A stretch of 13,414 bases of DNA, taken from positions 1-13,414 of the forward strand of contig DJSQ01000051.1 of assembly GCA_002438075.1 (NCBI GenBank). Reading direction: 5' to 3'. Within the stretch, counting starts at the first letter, position 1; every line of letters starts with the position of its first letter. Position numbers and translations under genes: made by a program. The notes below the pieces were generated by a model, which saw only the letters and a list, made by a program, of their open reading frames with translations, searched no databases and was not told the DNA's origin. The stretch comes from Clostridiales bacterium UBA6330 (lineage in GTDB: Bacteria > Bacillota > Clostridia > Oscillospirales > CAG-272). Positions 1 to 7,170 of this stretch are shown in pieces.

Positions 1-57
1 TCCTCAAGAAGTCCCCTAAGTGGGGCTTGGGGCAAAGCCCCAAGGTCTTGTCTTTCC
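1..57 (-). repeat. REP-like hairpin element at the 3' end of the uracil-DNA glycosylase gene (cut by the window edge)
   Basis: Directly behind the glycosylase stop codon. It contains an 8-bp hairpin with a 3-base loop (CTTGGGGC at 26-33, GCCCCAAG at 37-44) and a second GTCCCC/GGGG hairpin around 12-25. Read on the minus strand it carries AAGACCTTGG (49-40), a word also found just behind the aspA stop codon (7164-7155), and AGGGGACTT, also found behind pyrG (13370-13378). The pairing partner of the last hairpin seems to lie outside the window. There is no U-run on the minus strand, so this is better called a repeat than a simple terminator. Confidence 0.5.
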
Positions 58-618
58 TTACCCCTCCACTCCGTCTAACCGACGGCGGATGCTCTTCATG
101 TCCTCCAGCATATCCTCGCGCTTGCGCGGGTCGCGGAGAATCGCCGCAGGATGGAAAACAGCAGTCATCGCAAAGCCACCCTTTTCTACCCACGTCCCGT
201 GCTCCGCCGTAATCCGATAGTTTGGCTTGATTAACCGCATCGCCGCAATCCGTCCAAGACATACAATCAGCTTCGGTCGAATCAAGCGTACCTGCTCGCG
301 TAAATACCCAATGCAGGCATCCTCCTCCTCGGGCTTCGGGTCGCGGTTCTGCGGCGGGCGGCACTTCAGAATGTTGGCGATGTATACCTGTTCGCGGTTG
401 ATTCCAACCGCTTCCAGATAACGGTCCAATAGCTGACCCGCACGCCCCACAAACGGCGTGCCGCTCAGGTCCTCCTGCTCGCCCGGCGCTTCACCTACAA
501 ACATCAGGTCCGCGTGGGGATTTCCAACCCCGAAAACCGAGTTCGTCCGCGTGTCACCCAAAGGACACGCATGGCACGCCGCACAAAGCGCGCGAACCTC
601 TTCCAGATCGTTTGCCAT
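58..618 (-). CDS. Uracil-DNA glycosylase, family 4 (Fe-S type)
   Basis: Removes uracil from DNA (from cytosine deamination or dUMP incorporation), the first step of base excision repair. The 186-residue product has GEAPGEQED at residues 42-50 (active-site motif A), a GRAGQLLD segment at 58-65 and HPAAILRDP at 156-164 (motif B with the catalytic-loop His). Four cysteines, C15, C18, C86 and C102, have the spacing expected for the 4Fe-4S cluster of family 4 enzymes. The length matches the family (about 190-220). The start is the ATG at 618, set by a strong AAAGGAGG site 5 bases upstream; an in-frame ATG at 735 would overlap the PHP gene and has no such site. It is last in the gpmI-PHP-udg operon, 20 bases after the PHP stop codon. 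Confidence 0.93.
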   Translation of the reverse strand: MANDLEEVRALCAACHACPLGDTRTNSVFGVGNPHADLMFVGEAPGEQEDLSGTPFVGRAGQLLDRYLEAVGINREQVYIANILKCRPPQNRDPKPEEEDACIGYLREQVRLIRPKLIVCLGRIAAMRLIKPNYRITAEHGTWVEKGGFAMTAVFHPAAILRDPRKREDMLEDMKSIRRRLDGVEG

Positions 619-638
619 GTCACCCTCCTTTGTTAAAG

Positions 639-1352
639 TTAAAGTGCCTTCGCAGGGAAATCGACCAACCCCTCCTGCTCGGAAAGAGGTCCCGAGCAGT
701 GGAGCGTGTAGTCGCCGCTCCGCAGGACCGCGCAAAGGCGGTCCATGTCGGTAATCGGCTCATCGGTCAGAATGCCGGCGTCCGTGTAGAAATCCGCGTT
801 GTGAAAATCACTTCCCGAGGTCGGTATCTTTTTCTGCATCCGACACCATTCGCGCGTCATCGGATTGCGGGAGCGCTGCCCAACGTGTCCGTTGAATACC
901 TCGTAGCCGTCCAACAGCTCGGGCGGCATCACCGTCATGCCGTTTCGGAACGGGTGCGCCTGTATCACAAGCAGACCGTCCGCGTGCGCCAGCTCGGAAA
1001 AATCGCGCAGATTCAGCTCGTAAAGGTAGGGGTGCGAAAGCAGATATTCCTCGGTCAAACCGAAAATCAGATAGTCGTTGAGATTCTCGGGGAACCGAAT
1101 CTCCGCACCGAGCAGAACGTGCATCCGCTCGCCCGCGTGCTTCACCGCGCACCGCCAGCCGTTCAGATAGTGCTCCGCGCGCGCCGCCCAGTCGGGTCCC
1201 ACACGGTCAAGCGTGTAGTTGTTGAAGTGGTTGGAGATGACCAGCGAGGTGTAGCCCTCGCTCAGATAGCGGTCCACCACTCCCGCCGCATCCACATGTG
1301 CGCAACGGCTGACCTCGGAGGTGTGCGCGTGCAATTCCGTCAGATAAGGCAT
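639..1352 (-). CDS. PHP-domain metal-dependent phosphoesterase
   Basis: A stand-alone PHP (polymerase and histidinol phosphatase) domain protein of 237 residues. Metal-binding motifs are visible in order: HAHT at 8-11, NH at 41-42, GAE at 82-84, QAHPFR at 131-136 and GSDFH at 180-184. All expected His/Asp/Glu ligands are present, so it should be a catalytically intact trinuclear-type phosphoesterase. The substrate cannot be read from sequence; relatives hydrolyse nucleotide or sugar phosphates, or histidinol phosphate. The ATG follows the gpmI stop codon after only 2 bases, and the GAGGT inside the gpmI 3' end probably serves as its ribosome binding site, which points to translational coupling. 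The gene downstream is a DNA repair glycosylase, but a repair role here is only inference. Confidence 0.88.
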   Translation of the reverse strand: MPYLTELHAHTSEVSRCAHVDAAGVVDRYLSEGYTSLVISNHFNNYTLDRVGPDWAARAEHYLNGWRCAVKHAGERMHVLLGAEIRFPENLNDYLIFGLTEEYLLSHPYLYELNLRDFSELAHADGLLVIQAHPFRNGMTVMPPELLDGYEVFNGHVGQRSRNPMTREWCRMQKKIPTSGSDFHNADFYTDAGILTDEPITDMDRLCAVLRSGDYTLHCSGPLSEQEGLVDFPAKAL

Positions 1353-1354
1353 TT

Positions 1355-3016
<1,662 letters not shown>

Positions 3017-3058
3017 GTCTGTTCCTCCATTCACAAAAAGCAATTTTATACATATACT

Positions 3059-3086
3059 ATTATAGCCAAAAAACGGCAAATTGCAA
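3059..3086 (-). promoter_or_regulatory. Sigma-A promoter of the gpmI operon
   Basis: On the minus strand, TTGCAA (3086-3081) and TATAAT (3064-3059) are 16 bases apart. The predicted start is near 3052, giving a 5' leader of about 35 bases before the gpmI ATG. Confidence 0.8.
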
Positions 3087-3091
3087 GGGGA

Positions 3092-3110
3092 TTCGGAAAA
3101 GTTTTCCGAA
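3092..3110. repeat. Inverted repeat just upstream of the gpmI promoter
   Basis: TTCGGAAAA and TTTTCCGAA form a perfect 9-bp inverted repeat around one base, ending 6 bases upstream of the -35 box of gpmI. No U-run follows on either strand, so it is not a standard terminator. It could be an operator or a hairpin at the 3' end of the 82-residue membrane protein transcript. Confidence 0.4.
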
Positions 3111-3139
3111 AATTCAAGAACGGCGGGCAAAAAAAGGGT

Positions 3140-3388
3140 TCAATGCTCCCCGCGACGGAGGGCGAGGTCGCAAAGCAGAGAGGTGGAGACCGCAAGCGCG
3201 AGGGAAGCGAGGATGTAAACGGGACCGTCCGCGAAGTGCAAAGCCGCTAAAATCGGGTCGCATTCCGCCTCGGCAAGGTAGGAAATCAGCAGAGCGACCG
3301 CCGCAAGCAGGACCGCGCTCAGCTCCGACAACAGCATCCGCCGCGCCGCCTTCTTCAGCTGCGGGACCTTCTTCCCGAAAATATTCAT
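3140..3388 (-). CDS. Small two-helix membrane protein of unknown function
   Basis: I do not recognise a family. The 82-residue product has a basic N-terminus (KKVPQLKKAARR), a hydrophobic helix at about residues 22-41, a short acidic loop containing EAECDP, and a second helix at about 52-73 that ends in basic residues (LRRGEH). The charge pattern suggests a hairpin with both ends in the cytoplasm. The start is firm: AAAGGAGG lies 8 bases before the ATG, and a consensus promoter sits about 100 bases upstream. No terminator is visible between this gene and gpmI (123 bases), so some read-through into the gpmI operon is possible. Confidence 0.7.
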   Translation of the reverse strand: MNIFGKKVPQLKKAARRMLLSELSAVLLAAVALLISYLAEAECDPILAALHFADGPVYILASLALAVSTSLLCDLALRRGEH

Positions 3389-3489
3389 ATTTGTAGCCTC
3401 CTTTGTGTATAAATATTTGGAATCCCGAAAAAGAATATAATGGCAAAATTTGCTTCCTACAGACGGCTTTTTCTGTATAAACCAATTCT

Positions 3490-3518
3490 ATTATACAGGA
3501 TAAAAGCGTATATGTAAA
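3490..3518 (-). promoter_or_regulatory. Consensus sigma-A promoter of the 82-residue membrane protein gene
   Basis: On the minus strand, TTTACA (3518-3513) and a perfect TATAAT (3495-3490) are separated by exactly 17 bases. Transcription should start near 3483, leaving a leader of about 95 bases. That leader contains a 6-bp hairpin with an 8-base loop (TACAGA/TCTGTA, 3458-3477) without a U-run. Confidence 0.8.
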
Positions 3519-3653
3519 GTATAAAATTCAAGGATGAAAAAAACATATTATTGTAAAAATGAATATTTATTCCATATCATCAAATAAAAAGAGACGGAAA
3601 AGCGCGAAAAAACTGTTTTTGAACGATACTAAGCTATCAAACTGCACAAAACG

Positions 3654-3698
3654 GGCAATTTTGCGTTTATAATTGCCGCTTATGAAATGCTTTATAAT
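3654..3698 (+). promoter_or_regulatory. Candidate promoter region with inverted repeat upstream of the 89-residue gene
   Basis: A TATAAT at 3693-3698 lies 39 bases before the ATG at 3737. No good -35 box stands at 16-18 bases; the nearest, TTGCCG at 3673-3678, is only 14 bases away. The 7-bp inverted repeat GGCAATT (3654-3660) / AATTGCC (3671-3677) overlaps that candidate -35 box and could be an operator. Confidence 0.35.
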
Positions 3699-3736
3699 AT
3701 GGTTATGTACCAAAAATTTTCTTCTCGGAGGCAATC

Positions 3737-4006
3737 ATGTTTCAAGAACAGGTTCATCAGCATCAACCAATCATTCTCGCACAGGAGACCGTTCATTTCG
3801 GAGGAATGATCCTCGACTACCGCCTTGTCGCTTACAGATCCCGAACCGAGCGGTTTCGGATTCGTATTACATCGGGCGAGGAACGGGTCGAATCCACCGT
3901 CGGAAACGACATCGAGGCGGCTTTGCGCGTCTATCGGGCTGTTTTGCACGGCAGAGTGACTCCGTGCGGCTTGGAGGATGTCATGTATGACCTGAAAAGC
4001 GTCTGA
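3737..4006 (+). CDS. Small conserved-type clostridial protein (DUF6514-like)
   Basis: An 89-residue soluble protein with no signal peptide or membrane segment. The wording YRLVAY..RFRIRI..GEER, GNDIEAALRVYRAVLHG and VTPCGLEDVMYDL looks like a family of short uncharacterised clostridial proteins that I recall as DUF6514; this assignment is from memory and unverified. The pattern suggests a small beta-sheet followed by two short helices. The ATG at 3737 follows GGAGG at a spacing of 8 bases. It sits 87 bases upstream of nrdR in the same direction with no clear terminator between, but nrdR has its own promoter. Function unknown. Confidence 0.7.
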   Translation: MFQEQVHQHQPIILAQETVHFGGMILDYRLVAYRSRTERFRIRITSGEERVESTVGNDIEAALRVYRAVLHGRVTPCGLEDVMYDLKSV

Positions 4007-4022
4007 AAATTCGGGAAAACCC

Positions 4023-4051
4023 TTTACAAAGCCTCTTTTTTGTGGTAAAAT
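4023..4051 (+). promoter_or_regulatory. Sigma-A promoter of nrdR
   Basis: TTTACA (4023-4028) and TAAAAT (4046-4051) with a 17-base spacer. The predicted start is near 4058, about 36 bases before the nrdR ATG. I see no convincing NrdR-box pair in the region. Confidence 0.75.
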
Positions 4052-4093
4052 ATATAAAAAGAAACAGAAATCACAGGAAACAGAGGTGAGCTT

Positions 4094-4564
4094 ATGAAGT
4101 GTCCTGCCTGCGGATACCCCGAGAGCAAGGTGATTGATTCCCGTCCTGCCTCGGAGGGCTACAGCATCCGCCGCCGTCGGGAGTGCCTGTCCTGCCAGAA
4201 GCGGTTTACGACCTTTGAGACCATCGAGACCGTTCAGCTGATCGTGGTCAAAAAAAGCGGCGTTAAGGAGCTGTTCGATAAGCAAAAGCTGCTCAGCGGC
4301 GTTTTGAAATCAACCGAAAAGCGTCCCGTCGACGCAATCGCGCTGGTAAACGAAATCGAGGCGGAATTGCAGAATTCCCTGCGGCAGGAGGTCAGCTCCA
4401 CCGAAATCGGGGAAATGGTTATGCGAAAGCTCAAGGCGGTGGATGAGGTGTCCTACGTCCGCTTTGCATCGGTCTATCGGGAATTCCGCGATATCGATAC
4501 CTTCCTCTCGGAGCTGAAGGACCTCAAAAAGCAGCTGCGGGAACAGCAACGGACCGAGCAATGA
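4094..4564 (+). CDS. nrdR: Transcriptional repressor NrdR
   Basis: Nucleotide-sensing repressor of ribonucleotide reductase genes. The 156-residue product has the N-terminal zinc ribbon (C3, C6, C31, C34 in CPACG and CLSC), the signature SKVIDSRPASEGYSIRRRRE following it, and the ATP-cone domain from about residue 49 to 139 that binds ATP or dATP and controls oligomer state and DNA binding. Length and order match the family (about 150-160). AGAGGTG upstream sets the ATG at 4094. Its stop codon overlaps the start of the next gene (ATGA, 4561-4564), so the two are translated from one message. No ribonucleotide reductase gene is in this window. Confidence 0.97.
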   Translation: MKCPACGYPESKVIDSRPASEGYSIRRRRECLSCQKRFTTFETIETVQLIVVKKSGVKELFDKQKLLSGVLKSTEKRPVDAIALVNEIEAELQNSLRQEVSSTEIGEMVMRKLKAVDEVSYVRFASVYREFRDIDTFLSELKDLKKQLREQQRTEQ

Positions 4565-5292
4565 GCCGCATCTGGAATCCGTGGCACGGCTGTCATCGCG
4601 TGAGCGAGGGGTGCAGGAACTGCTATGTGTTCCGCATTGACGGCGGTCACGGGCAGGATACGGAGGAGGTCCGTATCAATTCGGATTTCCTGCTGCCGCT
4701 CAAGCACGGGCGGGACGGAGCATGGAAAATCGAGGCGGGGGAGACACTCTATACCTGCTTTACATCCGACTTTCTCTTGCCCGATGCCGATGCATGGCGC
4801 CCCGATGTCTGGCAGATGATGCGCGTGCGACAGGATTTGCACTTTGTCATCTTTACCAAGCGGATTGAGCGCCTGCCCGAGGTCCTCCCCGCGGATTGGG
4901 GAGACGGGTATCCGAATGTCACGTTCGGGTGTACCTGCGAGAATCGGGACCGCGCGGCATTCCGTCTGCCGATTTTTCTGAAGCTGCCGATACACGAGCG
5001 GATAATCGTCTGTGAGCCGCTTCTGGAGGCGGTGGACCTGCGACCGTACCTGAAGCCGGAGCTTGTGCGGGAGGTGACGGTCGGCGGAGAATCGGGGGAG
5101 CACGCAAGGCTCTGCGATTTCGAGTGGGTGAGGGACATCAGCCGCGCCTGCCGCGAGGCGGGTGTGCGCTTTCGCTACCACCAAACGGGAGCAAGGCTCC
5201 TGCGGGACGGGACCGAATACCGCATTCCGCGCGGGAAACAGCAAACGCAAGCCCAAAGAGCGGAGCGCCTGCTGCTTTCGGAGCGGGAATAA
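4561..5292 (+). CDS. DUF5131 / phage Gp37-Gp68-like Cys-cluster protein
   Basis: A 243-residue protein opening with IWNPWHGCHRVSEGCRNCY: C11, C18 and C21 form a CX6CX2C cluster followed by Tyr, the hallmark of the DUF5131 (phage Gp37/Gp68) family, which resembles radical-SAM-type proteins. Further family-like blocks are CFTSDFLL at about 66-73, FVIFTKRIERL at about 98-108, NVTFGCTCEN at about 119-128 and VGGESGEHAR. The biochemical activity of the family is not established to my knowledge. It overlaps nrdR by 4 bases and has no ribosome binding site of its own other than one within nrdR, which implies translational coupling. The C-terminus (RGKQQTQAQRAERLL) is charged and probably disordered or helical. 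Confidence 0.82.
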   Translation: MSRIWNPWHGCHRVSEGCRNCYVFRIDGGHGQDTEEVRINSDFLLPLKHGRDGAWKIEAGETLYTCFTSDFLLPDADAWRPDVWQMMRVRQDLHFVIFTKRIERLPEVLPADWGDGYPNVTFGCTCENRDRAAFRLPIFLKLPIHERIIVCEPLLEAVDLRPYLKPELVREVTVGGESGEHARLCDFEWVRDISRACREAGVRFRYHQTGARLLRDGTEYRIPRGKQQTQAQRAERLLLSERE

Positions 5293-5319
5293 CGGGGACC
5301 GCTTGGCAGTCGTGGAAAC

Positions 5320-5343
5320 GGGACAACAAAGGGGACAACAAAG
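5320..5343. repeat. Two tandem copies of a 12-base unit
   Basis: GGGACAACAAAG occurs twice head to tail (5320-5331 and 5332-5343) between the DUF5131 gene and the tRNA promoter. No coding or RNA function is apparent. Confidence 0.6.
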
Positions 5344-5425
5344 GGAATAGAGTTTGTAAAGGGACCTCCGCATAACCCTGCGACGCAAAAATCGGTCGAA
5401 AGCGGAATTTTTTTCAAAAAAAGGG

Positions 5426-5454
5426 TTGACAAAATCGGATTCATGTGGTATACT
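5426..5454 (+). promoter_or_regulatory. Promoter of tRNA-Pro
   Basis: A perfect TTGACA (5426-5431) and TATACT (5449-5454) with a 17-base spacer. The start is expected near 5461, 12 bases before the tRNA. Confidence 0.9.
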
Positions 5455-5472
5455 ATATGGGTCCGATAAAAA

Positions 5473-5549
5473 CGGGGTGTGGCACAGCTTGGTAGTGCGC
5501 TTGGTTCGGGACCAAGAGGCCGCTGGTTCGAGTCCAGTCACTCCGACCA
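5473..5549 (+). tRNA. tRNA-Pro, anticodon CGG
   Basis: A 77-base cloverleaf with encoded 3' CCA. The acceptor stem is CGGGGTG (5473-5479) paired with CACTCCG (5539-5545, one G-U pair), followed by discriminator A and CCA. The anticodon stem CTTGG/CCAAG encloses the loop TTCGGGA, giving anticodon CGG for the proline codon CCG. The T arm shows CTGG-TTCGAGT-CCAG. It has its own promoter and a terminator 6 bases after its end, so it is a single-gene transcription unit. The AT-rich defence-gene patch begins directly behind it. Confidence 0.97.
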
Positions 5550-5555
5550 CATGAA

Positions 5556-5605
5556 AATAATCCGAACATTCTCTTACTGGGAGAAGCGTTCGGATTATTT
5601 GTTTT
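5556..5605 (+). terminator. Rho-independent terminator of tRNA-Pro
   Basis: A 12-bp stem (5556-5567 with 5588-5599, outer part AATAATCCGAAC) enclosing a further TTCTC/GAGAA stem, followed by TTTGTTTT. Confidence 0.9.
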
Positions 5606-5643
5606 ATTCGAGTATCCCAATTTTAATAGCAAAAAATGAAAAT

Positions 5644-5685
5644 AGCCGATACCACGGTCTTTTGACTGCGGTATCGGCTTTTGTA
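5644..5685 (+). terminator. Hairpin terminator between tRNA-Pro and the abiH promoter
   Basis: AGCCGATACC (5644-5653) pairs with GGTATCGGCT (5670-5679), with an inner CGGTC/GACTG stem and TTTT behind it. A-rich sequence on the left means it could also act on the minus strand. It ends 4 bases before the -35 box of the abiH promoter and insulates that gene from the tRNA unit. Confidence 0.8.
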
Positions 5686-5688
5686 TTG

Positions 5689-5717
5689 TTGAAAAATAAA
5701 AAAGTTTATGATATAAT
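5689..5717 (+). promoter_or_regulatory. Promoter of the abiH-like gene
   Basis: TTGAAA (5689-5694) and TATAAT (5712-5717) with a 17-base spacer; start near 5724, about 34 bases before the ATG at 5758. Confidence 0.85.
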
Positions 5718-5757
5718 ATGTAATGAAAATAGCAAGGAAGCGAAAGGAAGTGACAGT

Positions 5758-6633
5758 ATGACATTTTATGTTCTTGGAAACGGTTTCGATTTGCATTATG
5801 GCATACCAACGAAGTACTGCCATTTTAAAACCTATCTTATAGAAAACGGGTATCGAGAAATAGTCGATAAAGTGGATGACCTATTTGATAGATACGGTCA
5901 CTGTACTTCAAAAGAGATTAAAGAGTGGGCAACATTCGAAGATATGCTTATGGTATTTAATAACCTGGATCCGGATGAGTTGTACGACGAGGCATTTGAC
6001 AATGCTGAAACGGATGATGACAGAGCCGGATATTGGGATAGTCCTTCTTGGAATGTAAATTACTATAATGAGTATATCAAGGTATTAAAGGATGAGTTCG
6101 ATAATTGGATTAAGAAAATGAACACAGAAATCACACCAGACAGATATTTTAATCCAGTTATGGGAGATGCAGTTTTAACCTTCAATTATACAACTACTGT
6201 TGAAGATAATTTTGACACAAGAGGAATTCAGATAACGCATATTCACGGTACAAAAAATCAAGAGATTGTGCTCGGGCATAACGATCCCCCTAATCCCAAC
6301 TTGTATAATGTGATCGAAGATGAGGATTCTGATTATAGGGATACTACCACAAGAAATGCTATCAATGATGTTCTTACTCAAGCTTCTCAAAATTATTATA
6401 AAGATAGCGCGCAGATTCTTCGTGGAAATCACCGCATATTTTCACAAATCCCCCGATTTGATAAAGTCGTTATAATGGGATTATCGTGTGGTTTGCAAGA
6501 TAAAATATATGTTGAAGAAATCATAAAATATGCTTCTGCTATCGACTTCTATTATTATGGTGACGATGCAAAAGAAAACTTCGATAATATTCTTGGAAAT
6601 TCCAACATGACAGTTCGATATTACAAGTGGTAA
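5758..6633 (+). CDS. AbiH family phage abortive-infection protein
   Basis: A 291-residue protein with the AbiH signature: an N-terminal strand and GNGFDLHYGIPTKY loop (residues 7-20), an acidic middle region, FNYTTTVE at 142-149, HIHG at 161-164, LGHND at 172-176 and a C-terminal VVIMGLSCGLQD block at 237-248. The family was first described as a lactococcal abortive-infection factor; its molecular activity is not settled, and the GNGFD loop may bind a nucleotide or cofactor (inference). The start is the ATG at 5758, after AAAGGAAG and 34 bases behind a good promoter; the same frame stays open upstream through the tRNA but that part is not coding. Base composition is AT-rich, unlike the housekeeping genes around it, which suggests horizontal transfer. 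Confidence 0.88.
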   Translation: MTFYVLGNGFDLHYGIPTKYCHFKTYLIENGYREIVDKVDDLFDRYGHCTSKEIKEWATFEDMLMVFNNLDPDELYDEAFDNAETDDDRAGYWDSPSWNVNYYNEYIKVLKDEFDNWIKKMNTEITPDRYFNPVMGDAVLTFNYTTTVEDNFDTRGIQITHIHGTKNQEIVLGHNDPPNPNLYNVIEDEDSDYRDTTTRNAINDVLTQASQNYYKDSAQILRGNHRIFSQIPRFDKVVIMGLSCGLQDKIYVEEIIKYASAIDFYYYGDDAKENFDNILGNSNMTVRYYKW

Positions 6634-6730
6634 AGTATAGAAACCCGTCGGCTTGCAAAACGAATCGATGATAAAAAAATCGAGATCGGGAATTTCAGAT
6701 TTACAAAATGCGCCTATGAGGTGAAACGAG

Positions 6731-6928
6731 ATGAAAAGAAGAATCATTAGTATCATAACAGACATTTTGCTGATAATCTTGGTATTGGCTCTCGTTGATA
6801 CGCTGGTGATGAAGGTGTTCCACAGCGAAAGCATTTGGCTTTACATCGGGTTGTATATAGCGACGTATGCTGTGATGTTCGGTGCGAAACGGGGTATCAT
6901 TACCCTTTGGAAACGAAAGAAAACATAG
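6731..6928 (+). CDS. 65-residue membrane protein downstream of abiH
   Basis: Not recognised as a known family. The basic start (MKRR) is followed by a hydrophobic helix at about residues 6-27, a short loop FHSES, a second helix at about 35-55 and a basic tail (KRGIITLWKRKKT). The charge pattern fits a hairpin with both ends in the cytoplasm. The ATG follows GAGGTG at about 9 bases. It lies 97 bases behind abiH, on the same strand, with no terminator between and one good terminator after it, so the two probably share a transcript. Composition is AT-rich like abiH. A role with AbiH, for example at the membrane, is only inference. Confidence 0.65.
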   Translation: MKRRIISIITDILLIILVLALVDTLVMKVFHSESIWLYIGLYIATYAVMFGAKRGIITLWKRKKT

Positions 6929-6948
6929 GCTGGTGGTAATCCAAAAAA

Positions 6949-6981
6949 AGAAAAAGCCGAGCTTCCACCGCGGCTTTTTCT
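6949..6981. terminator. Bidirectional terminator at the end of the abiH unit
   Basis: An 11-bp perfect stem AGAAAAAGCCG (6949-6959) / CGGCTTTTTCT (6971-6981) with T-rich 3' arm on the plus strand and an A7 run (6943-6949) that gives a U-run on the minus strand. Confidence 0.85.
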
Positions 6982-6992
6982 ATACCCAAACA

Positions 6993-7110
6993 CCTCCCAA
7001 TCCTCCAAAAAACTTCCCCGCAAGACCCCGCCGTTCTCAAAGACGAAACAAATTTTCGCCCGAAAAAACGGCGGGGTCTTGTGGGGAAGTTCTCGGAGGG
7101 TCAGGGAGGC
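6993..7110. repeat. Long palindromic element, first part (25-bp inverted repeat)
   Basis: The arms at 7011-7035 and 7067-7091 are reverse complements over 25 bases with one mismatch (core GACCCCGCCG / CGGCGGGGTC). The similarity continues outward imperfectly (6993-7010 against 7092-7110, rich in CCTCC/GGAGG), and an inner CGAAA/TTTCG pair (7044-7058) caps it. The whole stretch folds as one long hairpin. It resembles a palindromic REP- or MITE-like element between the converging small membrane protein gene and aspA. No ORF lies inside. Confidence 0.75.
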
Positions 7111-7159
7111 TTGGAGGGGGAGGGGCGCCTCTTCTAAGAGGTGCCCCTCCCCCTCCAAG
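7110..7159. repeat. Long palindromic element, second hairpin, at the 3' end of aspA
   Basis: A 24-bp inverted repeat (7110-7133 and 7136-7159) with one mismatch and a 2-base spacer; arm sequence CTTGGAGGGGGAGGGGC followed by CCTCTT. It begins 11 bases after the aspA stop codon on the minus strand and is preceded there by AAGACCTTGG, the same word found behind the uracil-DNA glycosylase gene. It lacks a U-run on the minus strand but such a stable stem would protect or end the aspA message. Confidence 0.8.
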
Positions 7160-7170
7160 GTCTTCCGAAT

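Larger units (their letters stand above)
3389..3736. other. 348-base AT-rich intergenic region between divergent small genes
   Basis: It holds the minus-strand promoter and leader of the 82-residue membrane protein gene (3389-3518) and, at its right end, a weaker promoter-like region with an inverted repeat in front of the plus-strand gene at 3737. In the middle (about 3520-3650) I see only AT-rich sequence with A- and T-tracts, no ORF with a ribosome binding site and no RNA gene. Confidence 0.6.
5606..6990. other. AT-rich accessory patch with defence gene, inserted behind tRNA-Pro
   Basis: Base composition changes sharply from GC-rich core genes to clearly AT-rich sequence over this stretch and returns to GC-rich at the palindromic element near 6993. 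It carries an AbiH-like gene and a small membrane protein with A/T-ending codons unlike the neighbours, and is bounded by terminators at 5644-5685 and 6949-6981. I found no integrase, no insertion sequence and no direct repeat of the tRNA 3' end, so it is probably an acquired cargo without visible mobility genes. Confidence 0.5.

Noticed and set aside
5479..5757. Upstream extension of the abiH frame to 5479
   Set aside because: This part covers the tRNA-Pro gene, two terminators and the abiH promoter; the ATG at 5758 has the binding site and begins the AbiH signature.
5473..7170. Direct repeat of the tRNA-Pro 3' end marking an integrated element
   Set aside because: I looked for a copy of the T-arm and acceptor end downstream and found none, and there is no integrase.
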